DNA from: Kaistella soli
Lineage (GTDB): Bacteria > Bacteroidota > Bacteroidia > Flavobacteriales > Weeksellaceae
Direction of reading: 5' to 3'
Assembly (NCBI RefSeq): GCF_019038595.1
Contig: NZ_JAHOPF010000001.1
Span: 1 to 64,000, forward strand
Length of the DNA: 64,000 nt
The position numbers and the translations under genes were made by a program. Of the stretch, positions 1 through 8,527 are shown one piece after another. Every line of letters starts with the position of its first letter. Positions within the stretch are counted from its first letter, which is position 1. The notes under the pieces were generated by a model. That model saw only the letters and a program-made list of their open reading frames with translations. It did not search any database and was not told the DNA's origin.

Positions 1-79
1 GTTCCCATTCCGAACACAGAAGTTAAGCCCTCTAGCGCCGATGGTACTGCGAAAGCGGGAGAGTAGGTCGCCGCCAGTT
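1..79 (+). rRNA. rrf: 5S ribosomal RNA, 3' part (truncated by window start)
   Basis: The first bases carry the conserved 5S core (CCGAACACAGAAGTTAAG) and the closing GCGAAAGCGGGAGAGTAGGTCGCCGCC-type 3' arm. The 5' part lies outside the window. A T-rich run and a strong hairpin follow at once, as expected for the end of an rRNA operon. The exact 3' end is uncertain by a few bases. Confidence 0.93.
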
Positions 80-85
80 TTTTTT

Positions 86-121
86 AATCCTCAATCATTT
101 ACTTGATTGAGGATTTTTTTT
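86..121 (+). terminator. rRNA operon intrinsic terminator
   Basis: A 12-bp perfect stem (86-97 with 104-115), a 6-base loop and a following T run. It directly follows the 5S rRNA. Confidence 0.9.
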
Positions 122-277
122 GGTATAAACTTGCCGAAAATCCCAAGATCAAACCACTCAAACCAAACCATAAAGTTGAAGAACGTTAAACGGCTAAATA
201 GTGGAATACCAGGTCCACAGTATTCATGGTAATCCTCTTGATTAACTTAATTCAATGATATAATTTAAGCATAAAAA

Positions 278-297
278 AGCCCGGCTGAAGCCGGGCT
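278..297 (-). terminator. Intrinsic terminator of hutH
   Basis: GC-rich 8-bp stem AGCCCGGC/GCCGGGCT with a TGAA loop. On the minus strand it is followed by a T run (complement of the A run at 273-278). It lies about 25 bases past the hutH stop. The rest of 122-270 shows no gene. Confidence 0.85.
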
Positions 298-320
298 AAT
301 AAATATTTAAAAATGAATAT

Positions 321-1808
321 TTAGTTTACTTCGAATTTTCTCGCTCTGATTAATTCTGCAATGGCCAAAATATCTTCGCCTATTAACCGGTCATCTTCTA
401 ATTTTGCCACTTTTGTCCGGATGAGATCGTAAGCACTTTCAACGTATTTCGAGCATTTTGCCGGTCTCCGGAATTCCAGCCCCTGCGCCCCAAACATGAG
501 TTCAACTGCCAGGATATTTTCCAAATTCCCCAAAACTTGGTTGAATTTTCTTCCAGAAATACTTCCCATCGAAACGTGATCTTCCTGCCCCAAACTGGTA
601 GGAATTGAGTCCGCTGAAGCCGGGAAGCATAAGGTCTTATTCTCCGTCACCAACGCTGCGGAAGTATACTGAGGAATCATGAAGCCTGAATTAAGGCCTG
701 AGCTTTCCGTGAGAAGCCTTGGCAGACCGAACTTCCCTTCCAGCAGCAGATAACTTCTTCTGTCCGATATATTTCCCAGTTCTGCAGCTGCAAAAGTTGC
801 ATAATCCAGGGGTAAAGCCAACAGCTGTCCGTGGAAATTACCTCCGGAAATAGATTCTTCAGCACTTAAAACAATCGGATTGTCGGTTACGGAATTCAGT
901 TCGGTTTCCGCTAAATTTTTCAAATGTTCGAAAGCATTTCTACTCGCTCCGTGAACCTGAGGAACACAACGCATCGAATAAGGGTCCTGAACACGGTCAC
1001 AGAATTCGTGGGCGTGAAGGTTTTCAGAATTTTTGAGAAATTTAAGCATTCTTGCCGCTACTTTCTTACTTCCTGCAAACGGACGGATTTCATGAAGTTC
1101 CTTTCTGAAAGGACTTGCGGACCCACGGTAGGCTTCCAGACTCATTGCCGCCGTTAAATCGGCCAAATCTAAAATATATTCGAACTTATTCAAACCTAAA
1201 ATGGCATGCGCTAAAATAAACTGGGTTCCGTTTATCAGGCCAAGACCTTCCTTAGGTCCAAGAATTAACGGATCCAAATTGTGTTTTGCCAAAATTTCTG
1301 CAGTATTTGCAGGCTCGCCATTATCCCACACCTTTCCCAGACCTAAAAGCGGCAGAACAAGATGTGCCAATGGTGCCAGATCTCCGGACGCTCCTACAGA
1401 TCCCTGTTCAGGAACAACCGGAATAATGTCCTTTTTAAGCATCAGAATCATCCTTTCTATAACCTCCAGTGAGACTCCCGAAAAACCTTTCGAAAGTGCA
1501 TGAATCTTAGCGATCATCATCATCTTCGACAATTCTTTTGCAATTGGTTTTCCTACACCCACCGCGTGAGAAATAATGAGATTGTGCTGAAGCAGCGTAG
1601 TTTCCTCTTCTGAAATTTTCACATCGCAAAGCGGTCCGAAACCTGTATTGATGCCATAAACAGTGCGGTCTGATTCTACAATTTGCTGAACGTTTTTCTG
1701 GGATCTTAGAATTTTTTCTTTTGATTCTTTATTGAGTTTTGCTTTGTCGGGATTTGCTGAAATCTCCATCGCATCGGAAATGGTAAAGTGGTCTACGCCG
1801 TAAATCAT
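321..1808 (-). CDS. hutH: Histidine ammonia-lyase
   Basis: Cytoplasmic enzyme that removes ammonia from L-histidine to give urocanate, the first step of histidine breakdown. The Ala-Ser-Gly triad that cyclises into the MIO cofactor is seen in GASGDLAPLAH (triad about residues 140-142). YGINTGFG is near residue 51. The substrate-selecting pair is Ser-His (about 80-81), typical of histidine lyases; tyrosine or phenylalanine lyases usually have His-Leu or Phe-Leu. The length of 495 residues is normal. The open frame extends to 1907 but begins there with TTG and adds an unrelated 33 residues, so the ATG at 1808 is chosen. hutU, hutI and hutG are not nearby. It is transcribed divergently from uvrC and ends at its own terminator. 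Confidence 0.93.
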   Translation of the reverse strand: MIYGVDHFTISDAMEISANPDKAKLNKESKEKILRSQKNVQQIVESDRTVYGINTGFGPLCDVKISEEETTLLQHNLIISHAVGVGKPIAKELSKMMMIAKIHALSKGFSGVSLEVIERMILMLKKDIIPVVPEQGSVGASGDLAPLAHLVLPLLGLGKVWDNGEPANTAEILAKHNLDPLILGPKEGLGLINGTQFILAHAILGLNKFEYILDLADLTAAMSLEAYRGSASPFRKELHEIRPFAGSKKVAARMLKFLKNSENLHAHEFCDRVQDPYSMRCVPQVHGASRNAFEHLKNLAETELNSVTDNPIVLSAEESISGGNFHGQLLALPLDYATFAAAELGNISDRRSYLLLEGKFGLPRLLTESSGLNSGFMIPQYTSAALVTENKTLCFPASADSIPTSLGQEDHVSMGSISGRKFNQVLGNLENILAVELMFGAQGLEFRRPAKCSKYVESAYDLIRTKVAKLEDDRLIGEDILAIAELIRARKFEVN

Positions 1809-1958
1809 CGGTAAATTTTTCTTTAAAAATACAGCTTTTTGCGGGATTGCGGAAATCTGCGTCCCGGCTTGAACGAAGCTCTTTTTGTAAGGAAGGATGA
1901 CGCACAAAAAAGGGGGAGTGGAAGACGGAAAAAGACGCCCGAATAAAAATCAATTCAC

Positions 1959-1966
1959 TATTTTTG
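1959..1966 (+). promoter_or_regulatory. -7 element TATTTTTG of uvrC
   Basis: Perfect match to the Bacteroidota TAnnTTTG element. It ends only 4 bases before the uvrC ATG (1971), so the transcript would be leaderless or nearly so. No clear TTG -33 box is seen. Confidence 0.55.
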
Positions 1967-1970
1967 TTTG

Positions 1971-3767
1971 ATGAACGCTGACCTCGAACTTCAACTGAAA
2001 ACTTTACCTTCCGAACCGGGAGTATACCGGTATTACGACAAAAATGAACAGCTTTTGTACGTCGGAAAGGCCAAACATTTGAAAAAAAGGGTACTTTCTT
2101 ACTTTAATAAAAATCTTTCAGGCTACCGTACAAGAATTATGGTCGCGAAAATTCACAGGCTGGAAACAACCATTGTCAACAGTGAATACGACGCGCTTTT
2201 ACTTGAAAATAATCTGATTAAAGAACATCAGCCGTTTTATAACGTGATGTTGAAAGATGACAAATCCTATCCGTGGATCTGTATTAAAAATGAAGATTTC
2301 CCAAGAATATTTCTGACGAGGACGATGATTAAAGACGGATCGGAATATTACGGACCGTACGCAAAGGTGCGTCCCGCAAAGGTTCTGCTTGATACCATTA
2401 AGCATATTTATAAAATCCGGACCTGCACGCTGAATCTTGCACCGTCGAAAATAGCGGAAGGTAAGTATAAGGTTTGCCTTGAATATCACATTAAAAATTG
2501 TGAAGGTCCGTGTGAAATGCTGGAAACGAAGGAAGAATATGATCAGAAAATTGATGCGATCCGTGGCATTATCAAAGGAGATTTCCGGAAAGCGAAAGAA
2601 TATCTGGTGAATCAGATGATGAAGTATGCGGAAAACCTGGAGTTTGAAAATGCGCATATCGTCAAGGAAAGGATTGATCTGCTTGAAAATTACCAGCACA
2701 AACACACGGTGGTAAATCCGAATATTGATGACGTGGATGTTTTCGGGATGACCAGTGATGAAACAGCTGCTTATGTGAATTATTTCAAAATTCAGAACGG
2801 TAATATTATCCAAAGTTTTACCACAGAGATCAAGAAAATCCTGGAAGAAAGTGATGAAGATATCCTGGAAGAAGCGATGATTGAAATCCGTCAGAAGTTT
2901 GATTCCAACTCGAAGGAAATACTCATTCCATTTCACCTGACGCTGGAGATTCCGAATGTGAAACTCATCGTTCCGAAAGTGGGGGACAAAAAAAGAATTG
3001 TGGAGCTTTCAGAGAAAAATGCAAAGGAATACCGCATTGAAAAATTAAAACAGGTACAGATTCTGGATCCGGAAAGACATACGAACCGGATTATGGCAGA
3101 AATGCAGAAACTGCTCAGAATGCCGACCGAGCCGCGTCATATTGAAGGTTTCGACAACTCGAATATTCAGGGAACGAACCCTGTTTCAGCGTGTGTGGTG
3201 TTTAAAGACGGCAAACCGAGCAAGGCAGATTACCGTATTTTTCACCCGAAAACGGTGGTGGGACCTGATGATTTCAAAACGATGGAGGAAGTGATTCACC
3301 GCCGCTATAAAAGGCTTTTAGATGAAAACGAACCGTTGCCGCAACTGATATTGATTGACGGCGGAAAAGGGCAGCTTTCTTCTGCAGTTAAAAGCCTTAA
3401 ACTTCTCGGGCTTTATGGTAAAATAACGATTATCGGAATCGCAAAACGCCTGGAGGAAATTTATTTTCCTGAGGATCCGATCCCTTTGTACTTGGACAAA
3501 AAATCGGAGACTCTGAAAATTCTTCAGCGGGTGCGTGATGAGTCACACCGTTTTGGGGTAAAACATCACCGGACGAGAAGGAAAAATTCAACCATTAAAT
3601 CTGAGCTGGAAGAAATCCCCGGTATTGGTGAAAAAGCAGTAGAACTCCTTCTGAAAAGACTCAAATCTGTGAAAAGAGTGAAAGAATCTTCGCGGGAGAC
3701 GCTGGAAGAAATTCTGGGTAAAAGCCGTGGCGGTTTGGTTTGGGAGTATTTTAACTCAAACCTCTAG
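1971..3767 (+). CDS. uvrC: UvrABC system subunit C (excinuclease)
   Basis: Nuclease subunit of nucleotide excision repair; it makes the 3' and 5' incisions around a lesion bound by UvrB. Domains in order: GIY-YIG nuclease (PGVYRYYD...LLYVGKAKHLKKRV, about residues 16-95); a Cys cluster (KVCLEYHIKNCEGPCE); a UVR motif that contacts UvrB (about 200-235); the RNase H-like UvrC endonuclease domain (IEGFDNSN, LILIDGGKGQL); and a C-terminal helix-hairpin-helix DNA-binding region (EEIPGIGEKAVELLLKR). The 598-residue length is normal. An in-frame TTG precedes the ATG by one codon, but the ATG at 1971 is chosen. No sign of damage. Confidence 0.97.
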   Translation: MNADLELQLKTLPSEPGVYRYYDKNEQLLYVGKAKHLKKRVLSYFNKNLSGYRTRIMVAKIHRLETTIVNSEYDALLLENNLIKEHQPFYNVMLKDDKSYPWICIKNEDFPRIFLTRTMIKDGSEYYGPYAKVRPAKVLLDTIKHIYKIRTCTLNLAPSKIAEGKYKVCLEYHIKNCEGPCEMLETKEEYDQKIDAIRGIIKGDFRKAKEYLVNQMMKYAENLEFENAHIVKERIDLLENYQHKHTVVNPNIDDVDVFGMTSDETAAYVNYFKIQNGNIIQSFTTEIKKILEESDEDILEEAMIEIRQKFDSNSKEILIPFHLTLEIPNVKLIVPKVGDKKRIVELSEKNAKEYRIEKLKQVQILDPERHTNRIMAEMQKLLRMPTEPRHIEGFDNSNIQGTNPVSACVVFKDGKPSKADYRIFHPKTVVGPDDFKTMEEVIHRRYKRLLDENEPLPQLILIDGGKGQLSSAVKSLKLLGLYGKITIIGIAKRLEEIYFPEDPIPLYLDKKSETLKILQRVRDESHRFGVKHHRTRRKNSTIKSELEEIPGIGEKAVELLLKRLKSVKRVKESSRETLEEILGKSRGGLVWEYFNSNL

Positions 3768-3772
3768 ATGAA

Positions 3773-4528
3773 TTATTTCCCTTCAAAAATTTCCTTTCTG
3801 AAACTTCCGTCTGCATTTGGAATTTCCACAACAATTTTTCCGTTTTCCAAGTAGCCCAGTGTCTGCGTTCCATCCTGGAGCTGAACCCGGTAAACCTCTT
3901 TTTTAGTGGATGCTTTAAAAATAGCGTAAGGCGTAGAATTGTTCGGGTTTGCAAGGATAAACTGGCTGTCTGAAATGAAAATTCTGTTTAACATTAAGTT
4001 TCCGTTGCTGAAAATCTCTGCTTTGTTTTCCGTTTCGCTATTGGCCTTTTGAACAGTTGTTGCTTTAATTGAAACAGATTCTGCCGATTGTGTTTTTACG
4101 GCGATATTCTGTTTCACAGGACTGGAAGCAGCAATCAATTTGGCAGCCATTTCCAGTGCCTCATGCATACCGGGTTCGAATTCTTTAATGGCTGATTTTC
4201 CTTCTAACGCAGCTACTGTTTTATTGTTACAATCAGTGAAATCGATGGTAACTTTATTCTTGAACATGCTGCTGGTATCGCGAAGACCTGCCGTAAGAAC
4301 GTCACAGGGATTTAGCCTTGCCTCCTCCGGCCACTGGGTTTTATCTCCGGCAACAACCGTGAATTTTTTCTGTTTTAATTTCTCCCTCAGTAAGGTATTC
4401 AGTCCGTATCTGTTTGCTTTAACATCTGAAAATTCGCCCGGAACATAGATGTACCGATAATATGAAATACTCTGTCCGTAAAAAGAGGCGAACAGAAAAA
4501 GTACCGAGAGCTGCAGAAATTTTTTCAT
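3773..4528 (-). CDS. Secreted protein of unknown function
   Basis: I do not recognise a named family. The 251-residue product starts with a clear signal peptide (MKKFLQLSVLFLFASFYGQ), so it is probably periplasmic or attached to the outer membrane. Two Cys residues in the first half (NPCD and DCNN) could form a disulfide. The C-terminal third reads like a small beta domain with a lipid or surface role (YRVQLQDGTQTLGYLENGK). It is the last gene of a minus-strand operon, 24 bases after the PorV2-like gene, which suggests an envelope role. The ORF is intact, starts at ATG and has the base composition of its neighbours. Confidence 0.75.
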   Translation of the reverse strand: MKKFLQLSVLFLFASFYGQSISYYRYIYVPGEFSDVKANRYGLNTLLREKLKQKKFTVVAGDKTQWPEEARLNPCDVLTAGLRDTSSMFKNKVTIDFTDCNNKTVAALEGKSAIKEFEPGMHEALEMAAKLIAASSPVKQNIAVKTQSAESVSIKATTVQKANSETENKAEIFSNGNLMLNRIFISDSQFILANPNNSTPYAIFKASTKKEVYRVQLQDGTQTLGYLENGKIVVEIPNADGSFRKEIFEGK

Positions 4529-4552
4529 GATTTAATTTTAATTAAAGTTAGT

Positions 4553-5635
4553 TTAATTCCTAAAATCTCCCATATCAAGTTTCAAAGAAAAGAAATTGGA
4601 AAAGAAATTGGAACCGCCGATTCCGGAATTGGTAATGGCATAATCAAGCGTCAAACCTTGGTATTTAATTCCGATTCCGCCGCTCGGCTGAAAGGAAACT
4701 TTGCGTTTTAAATTCTCGATATCGGTTACCGTCTGAAATCTGTTTACTCCCAATCTTACAAAAATCATATCCTGAAATTTCAGTTCAGCACCGGCGTAGG
4801 GCGTAATGCTCGCAAAATAGGTCGAAATTAAAGCTGCAGTTTTGGCAAAATCAATATTTAAACCGGCTTCAGGAAGAAGCTCCAGATCACGGTTAATTTC
4901 GAAATTTTTGCTTAGACCCAGATTCAGTTTCGGCATCGTGATCTCCATTCTGTCTTTCGGGGCGGGATTAAATTCTTCGCCGTTCACCACCGCTGACAGT
5001 TCCTTTTGATTCACGGTCCAGAAGTTCACCGTAGTGGTGGCATCGCGCAGCATTGCTCCGTAATTCCAGCCTGTATCATTATTGTAAAGGACTCCCAAAT
5101 CAAATCCGAATCCATAACCGCTTGCGAATTTTCCCACATTACGGTACACCATTTTTGCATTCACCCCTACAGAAAGTTTTTGATTTCCGCCCGGATGGAA
5201 TGCGTAAGACAGCAAAGCCGCGTAATCTGACTGGGAAAAACTGGTGATTTTATCATAATCGATGTTGCCTTCAGCATCGATCATTTGGGTGGTATTCAGA
5301 ATATTGTCGACTCCGAGACGGACTACCGAGATCCCAAAAACGCCGCCTTTATTATCGAGCGGTTTAGCAAATGCAATATAATCGTATTTAGCAATAGATT
5401 CGAAATATTCGGCGTGCATCGCTGCACCTTGCCAGTCTCTGTCGATGCCGATTAAACCTGCCGGATTCCACATCGGAGCATACACGTCATTCTGGTTGGC
5501 GATTACAGCGCCTCCCATTGCGAGACCTCTTGCTCCTGCTCCAATATTTAAGAATTCATTGGAATATTTTCTGATGATTTGGGCATCAGAAAAAATCACC
5601 GAAAAAATAAGGAGGACAGGGAATATTTTTTTCAT
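4553..5635 (-). CDS. PorV/PorQ-type outer-membrane protein (PorV2-like)
   Basis: Signal peptide (about residues 1-19, ending SDAQ) followed by the PorV/PorQ family hallmark NIGAGARGLAMGGAVIA and WNPAGL, then alternating beta strands up to a Phe-rich C-terminus, as in FadL-like barrels. PorV shuttles T9SS cargo to the attachment complex; paralogues in flavobacteria are usually called PorV2 and their substrate is unknown. Start: ATG at 5635; a TTG one codon upstream is ignored. The ATG overlaps the stop of the upstream transporter gene by one base (TGATG), so translation is probably coupled. Two T9SS cargo proteins and gldB/gldC occur elsewhere in the window. Confidence 0.82.
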   Translation of the reverse strand: MKKIFPVLLIFSVIFSDAQIIRKYSNEFLNIGAGARGLAMGGAVIANQNDVYAPMWNPAGLIGIDRDWQGAAMHAEYFESIAKYDYIAFAKPLDNKGGVFGISVVRLGVDNILNTTQMIDAEGNIDYDKITSFSQSDYAALLSYAFHPGGNQKLSVGVNAKMVYRNVGKFASGYGFGFDLGVLYNNDTGWNYGAMLRDATTTVNFWTVNQKELSAVVNGEEFNPAPKDRMEITMPKLNLGLSKNFEINRDLELLPEAGLNIDFAKTAALISTYFASITPYAGAELKFQDMIFVRLGVNRFQTVTDIENLKRKVSFQPSGGIGIKYQGLTLDYAITNSGIGGSNFFSNFFSLKLDMGDFRN

Positions 5636-6528
5636 CAAATTTCAACTTTTTTTTGGTCTGTGTTTTTTCTGGCTTTAATGATTCCATTGGCCACAATGGC
5701 GAGAATCATTAATAATGAAGCTCCGTAAAACACAGGGCTCATCTGCTCAGATTCTCCAAAGATAAAAAAAGCAAGGATAATCCCATAAACCGGCTCCAAA
5801 TTAATGGTTAAAATTAAGGTGAACGGGGAAATATATTTCATCAGTTTTATCGATTCCAACATTGGGAATGCGGTAAAAACACTTGCTAATAATAAGATTA
5901 ACGCTAAATCGCGGTAACTTATTTCATTAAGATGTGAAATTTGGCCCGTCAGCAAATAAAAAACACTTAAAATAAGGAAGCCTGAGAAAATTTCGTAGAA
6001 AATTATATTTCCAGAACTGGTTTTGCCGTAAATCTTTCCGTTGAAAACTGAAAAAATGGTTCCGAAAAGCGCCGTAAGAATTCCAAAAAAGATTCCTTCT
6101 TTGTAATGGAATTCAGTTTTGAAGATCATTCCCATGCAGATTACGATGACAATTCCCATGATCACTTCCGAAATATCAATTTTCCTTTTAAAAATGATAG
6201 GTTCCAGAATTGATGCAAATAAAGTGGAAAGAGAAAGGCAGCTCAGCGCAATCGAAACATTGGAAACTTTGATCGAGTAGAAAAAAAACAGCCAGTGAAA
6301 GGCCATAAAACCGCCAATTACCGAAAGCTGTATTAAAAGTTTTTTTGAAATTTTTAAACTCTCCCGTTTAAAAAATCGGATAAAAATAAATAGAAAAAAT
6401 GCCGCAAAAAGCATCCTGTAAAAAACCAGCACCTGTGCATTGGCATGAATGAGTTTCCCTAAAATGGCAGTAAAACCCCACAAAAAAACGATAAGATGTA
6501 ACCTGAAAAGTGAGGAATTTTTGAACAC
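5635..6528 (-). CDS. EamA/DMT-family transporter
   Basis: Inner-membrane protein with about ten hydrophobic helices in two EamA-like halves (for example LIVFLWGFTAILGKLI at the start and PVYGIILAFFIFGE in the second half). The family exports metabolites or amino acids; the substrate is unknown. The open frame runs back to a TTG at 6630, but that stretch contains a terminator-like hairpin and a promoter. I therefore prefer the GTG at 6528 (VFKNSSLFRLH), about 23 bases from a perfect -7 element, giving 297 residues, the normal size. It is the first gene of a three-gene operon with the PorV2-like and secreted proteins. Confidence 0.85.
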   Translation of the reverse strand: MFKNSSLFRLHLIVFLWGFTAILGKLIHANAQVLVFYRMLFAAFFLFIFIRFFKRESLKISKKLLIQLSVIGGFMAFHWLFFFYSIKVSNVSIALSCLSLSTLFASILEPIIFKRKIDISEVIMGIVIVICMGMIFKTEFHYKEGIFFGILTALFGTIFSVFNGKIYGKTSSGNIIFYEIFSGFLILSVFYLLTGQISHLNEISYRDLALILLLASVFTAFPMLESIKLMKYISPFTLILTINLEPVYGIILAFFIFGESEQMSPVFYGASLLMILAIVANGIIKARKNTDQKKVEI

Positions 6529-6551
6529 AGTTTTTAAATTTTTAGTTCTTG

Positions 6552-6559
6552 CAAATCTA
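6552..6559 (-). promoter_or_regulatory. -7 element TAGATTTG for the EamA/PorV2 operon
   Basis: Perfect TAnnTTTG on the minus strand about 23 bases before the chosen GTG start. It supports the shorter start of the transporter gene. No TTG at the right distance upstream. Confidence 0.55.
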
Positions 6560-6605
6560 CAAATCCCTTTTGAAAATGCGGAGCTAATATTGCAAATGAT
6601 TTCAA

Positions 6606-6640
6606 ACAAAAAACCCCAAAAATCTTTCAACTTTTGGGGT
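6606..6640 (-). terminator. Orphan intrinsic terminator or attenuator in front of the EamA operon
   Basis: Stem ACCCCAAAA/TTTTGGGGT (6612-6620 with 6632-6640), 11-base loop, followed by a T run on the minus strand only. No annotated minus-strand gene precedes it, so it ends either an unannotated small RNA or works as a leader attenuator. Confidence 0.7.
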
Positions 6641-6877
6641 CTTCAAATAATAAACTATTAAAAAAATAAACTAGGAACCGAATTTAAAAAATTCAAGAAA
6701 CTATTTTAGGATTCTGTTTTCTTAACGTAAAAACCGAAAAAATATTTTGGCAACCCGATATTTAAGCTGTTAAAATATTATAATTAATTTTCTGTCATTC
6801 AAATAATTACCGCAAAGCTTCATCAGCAGAGGAGTTACAATTAAAAATCTTATCTTTAGGAAAATTTTTTTAAACAC
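6641..6877. other. AT-rich gap before the carboxylase gene
   Basis: No coding frame of note. On the plus strand a weak -7-like TATCTTTA (6851-6858) lies before the carboxylase ATG. On the minus strand a possible TTG-N17-AAGCTTTG promoter (about 6813-6840) faces the orphan terminator at 6606-6640; see findings. Confidence 0.4.
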
Positions 6878-8506
6878 ATGGATTTAGAATTTAATAAAAG
6901 AGAAGATCAAAATAAATTAAAACTGGCAGAAATTAACCGCTTATTTGCCGAAGTAAAAAAAGGAGGCGGCGAAAAAAGGCTGCAGAAACAGCGCGATGAA
7001 GGTAAATTAACTGCCCGCGAAAGAATAGAATATCTTCTGGACAAAAACAGAGATTCCATTGAAATCGGTGGTTTTGCCGGATATGAAATGTATGAGGAAC
7101 ATGGCGGCTGCCCAAGTGGCGGAGTGATTGTGATGATGGGTTATGTTTCCGGAAAACAGTGTCTGGTCGTTGCAAACGATGCCTCAGTAAAAGCAGGAGC
7201 GTGGTTTCCGATCACCGCGAAGAAAAACCTGAGAGCTCAGGAAATTTCCATTGAAAATAAATTACCCATCATTTATCTTGTAGATTCAGCGGGTGTTTAT
7301 CTGCCGATGCAGGATGAAATTTTCCCGGATAAAGAACACTTCGGCAGAATTTTCCGGAACAATGCCAAAATGAGTTCGATGGGAATTGTACAGATTTCTG
7401 CTGTAATGGGAAGTTGCGTTGCAGGTGGCGCTTATCTCCCGATTATGAGCGATGAAGCGATGATTGTAGATAAAACTGGATCTATATTTCTAGCAGGAAG
7501 TTATCTGGTGAAAGCAGCGATCGGGGAAAATATTGATAATGAAACTTTGGGCGGCGCAACTACGCACTGCGAGATTTCCGGAGTGACGGATTACAAAGCG
7601 AAGGACGATAAGGATGCTTTAGACCGGATTAAAAAAATCATGAAGTCGATCGGAAGTTATGACAAAGCAGGTTTTGACCGTATTGAAAGTTTTCCGCCTA
7701 AAGAAAGCATCGGAAATATTTTCGGACATATGCCGGCGTCCAGAGCGGATCAGTATGATACTTTTAACATCATTAAATGTCTGGTCGATAATTCGGAATA
7801 CGAAGAATACAAACCCGATTACGGGAAAACCATCATTTGTGCGACTGCAAGAATTGACGGATGGAGTGTGGGAATTGTTGCCAACCAGAGAAAACTCGTA
7901 AAAAGCGGAAAGGGCGAAATGCAGTTTGGCGGAGTTATTTATTCCGACTCTGCGGATAAGGCGACCCGTTTTATCGCAAACTGTAACCAAAGAAAAATTC
8001 CTTTGATTTTCCTTCAGGATGTAACAGGATTTATGGTTGGTTCCAAATCGGAACACGGCGGAATCATTAAAGACGGTGCGAAAATGGTGAATGCCGTTGC
8101 CAATTCTGTGGTTCCAAAATTTACCGTGATTACAGGGAATTCTTATGGCGCCGGAAATTATGCGATGTGCGGAAAAGCCTACGATCCGAGATTAATTGTA
8201 GCATGGCCGTGGAGCGAGCTCGCTGTGATGGGCGGAAGTCAGGCTGCAAAAGTTTTGGCGCAGATTCAGGAATCGACTTTAAAAAAACAGGGAAAAGAAA
8301 TTACCGACGAAGAACATCAGGAGATCCTCGACACGATTTCTAAAAGATATCAGAAACAGACCGAACCTACTTACGCTGCAGCAAGACTATGGACGGACGC
8401 CATTATAAATCCGACCGAAACAAGAACATGGATTTCCATGGGGATTGAAGCGGCAGATCATGCCCCGATTACCGAAAAATTTAATCTGGGAGTGATACAG
8501 GTATAA
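6878..8506 (+). CDS. Acyl-CoA carboxylase beta (carboxyltransferase) subunit, methylcrotonyl-CoA type
   Basis: Transfers the carboxyl group from carboxybiotin to an acyl-CoA. It has the two crotonase-like halves of biotin-dependent carboxyltransferases: N-terminal GGCPSGGVIVMMGYVSG, an oxyanion region VMGSCVAGGAYLPIMSDE, and C-terminal NSYGAGNYAMCGKAYDPR. The segment VYLPMQDEIFPDKEHFGRIF closely resembles methylcrotonyl-CoA carboxylase beta (leucine breakdown) more than propionyl-CoA or acetyl-CoA enzymes. The length of 542 residues is typical. The biotin-carrying alpha subunit is not adjacent, so the partner must be encoded elsewhere. Start ATG. The next gene follows after 21 bases. Confidence 0.9.
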   Translation: MDLEFNKREDQNKLKLAEINRLFAEVKKGGGEKRLQKQRDEGKLTARERIEYLLDKNRDSIEIGGFAGYEMYEEHGGCPSGGVIVMMGYVSGKQCLVVANDASVKAGAWFPITAKKNLRAQEISIENKLPIIYLVDSAGVYLPMQDEIFPDKEHFGRIFRNNAKMSSMGIVQISAVMGSCVAGGAYLPIMSDEAMIVDKTGSIFLAGSYLVKAAIGENIDNETLGGATTHCEISGVTDYKAKDDKDALDRIKKIMKSIGSYDKAGFDRIESFPPKESIGNIFGHMPASRADQYDTFNIIKCLVDNSEYEEYKPDYGKTIICATARIDGWSVGIVANQRKLVKSGKGEMQFGGVIYSDSADKATRFIANCNQRKIPLIFLQDVTGFMVGSKSEHGGIIKDGAKMVNAVANSVVPKFTVITGNSYGAGNYAMCGKAYDPRLIVAWPWSELAVMGGSQAAKVLAQIQESTLKKQGKEITDEEHQEILDTISKRYQKQTEPTYAAARLWTDAIINPTETRTWISMGIEAADHAPITEKFNLGVIQV

Positions 8507-8527
8507 AAATTCAAAAAAACACAAATC

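Noticed and set aside
1809-1907. 33-residue N-terminal extension of hutH from a TTG codon
   Set aside because: TTG start, unlike family N-termini, and the ATG at 1808 gives the normal length.
2199-2936. 245-codon open frame antisense to uvrC
   Set aside because: Lies fully inside uvrC on the other strand, low-complexity Phe/Ile-rich translation, no family resemblance. A shadow frame.
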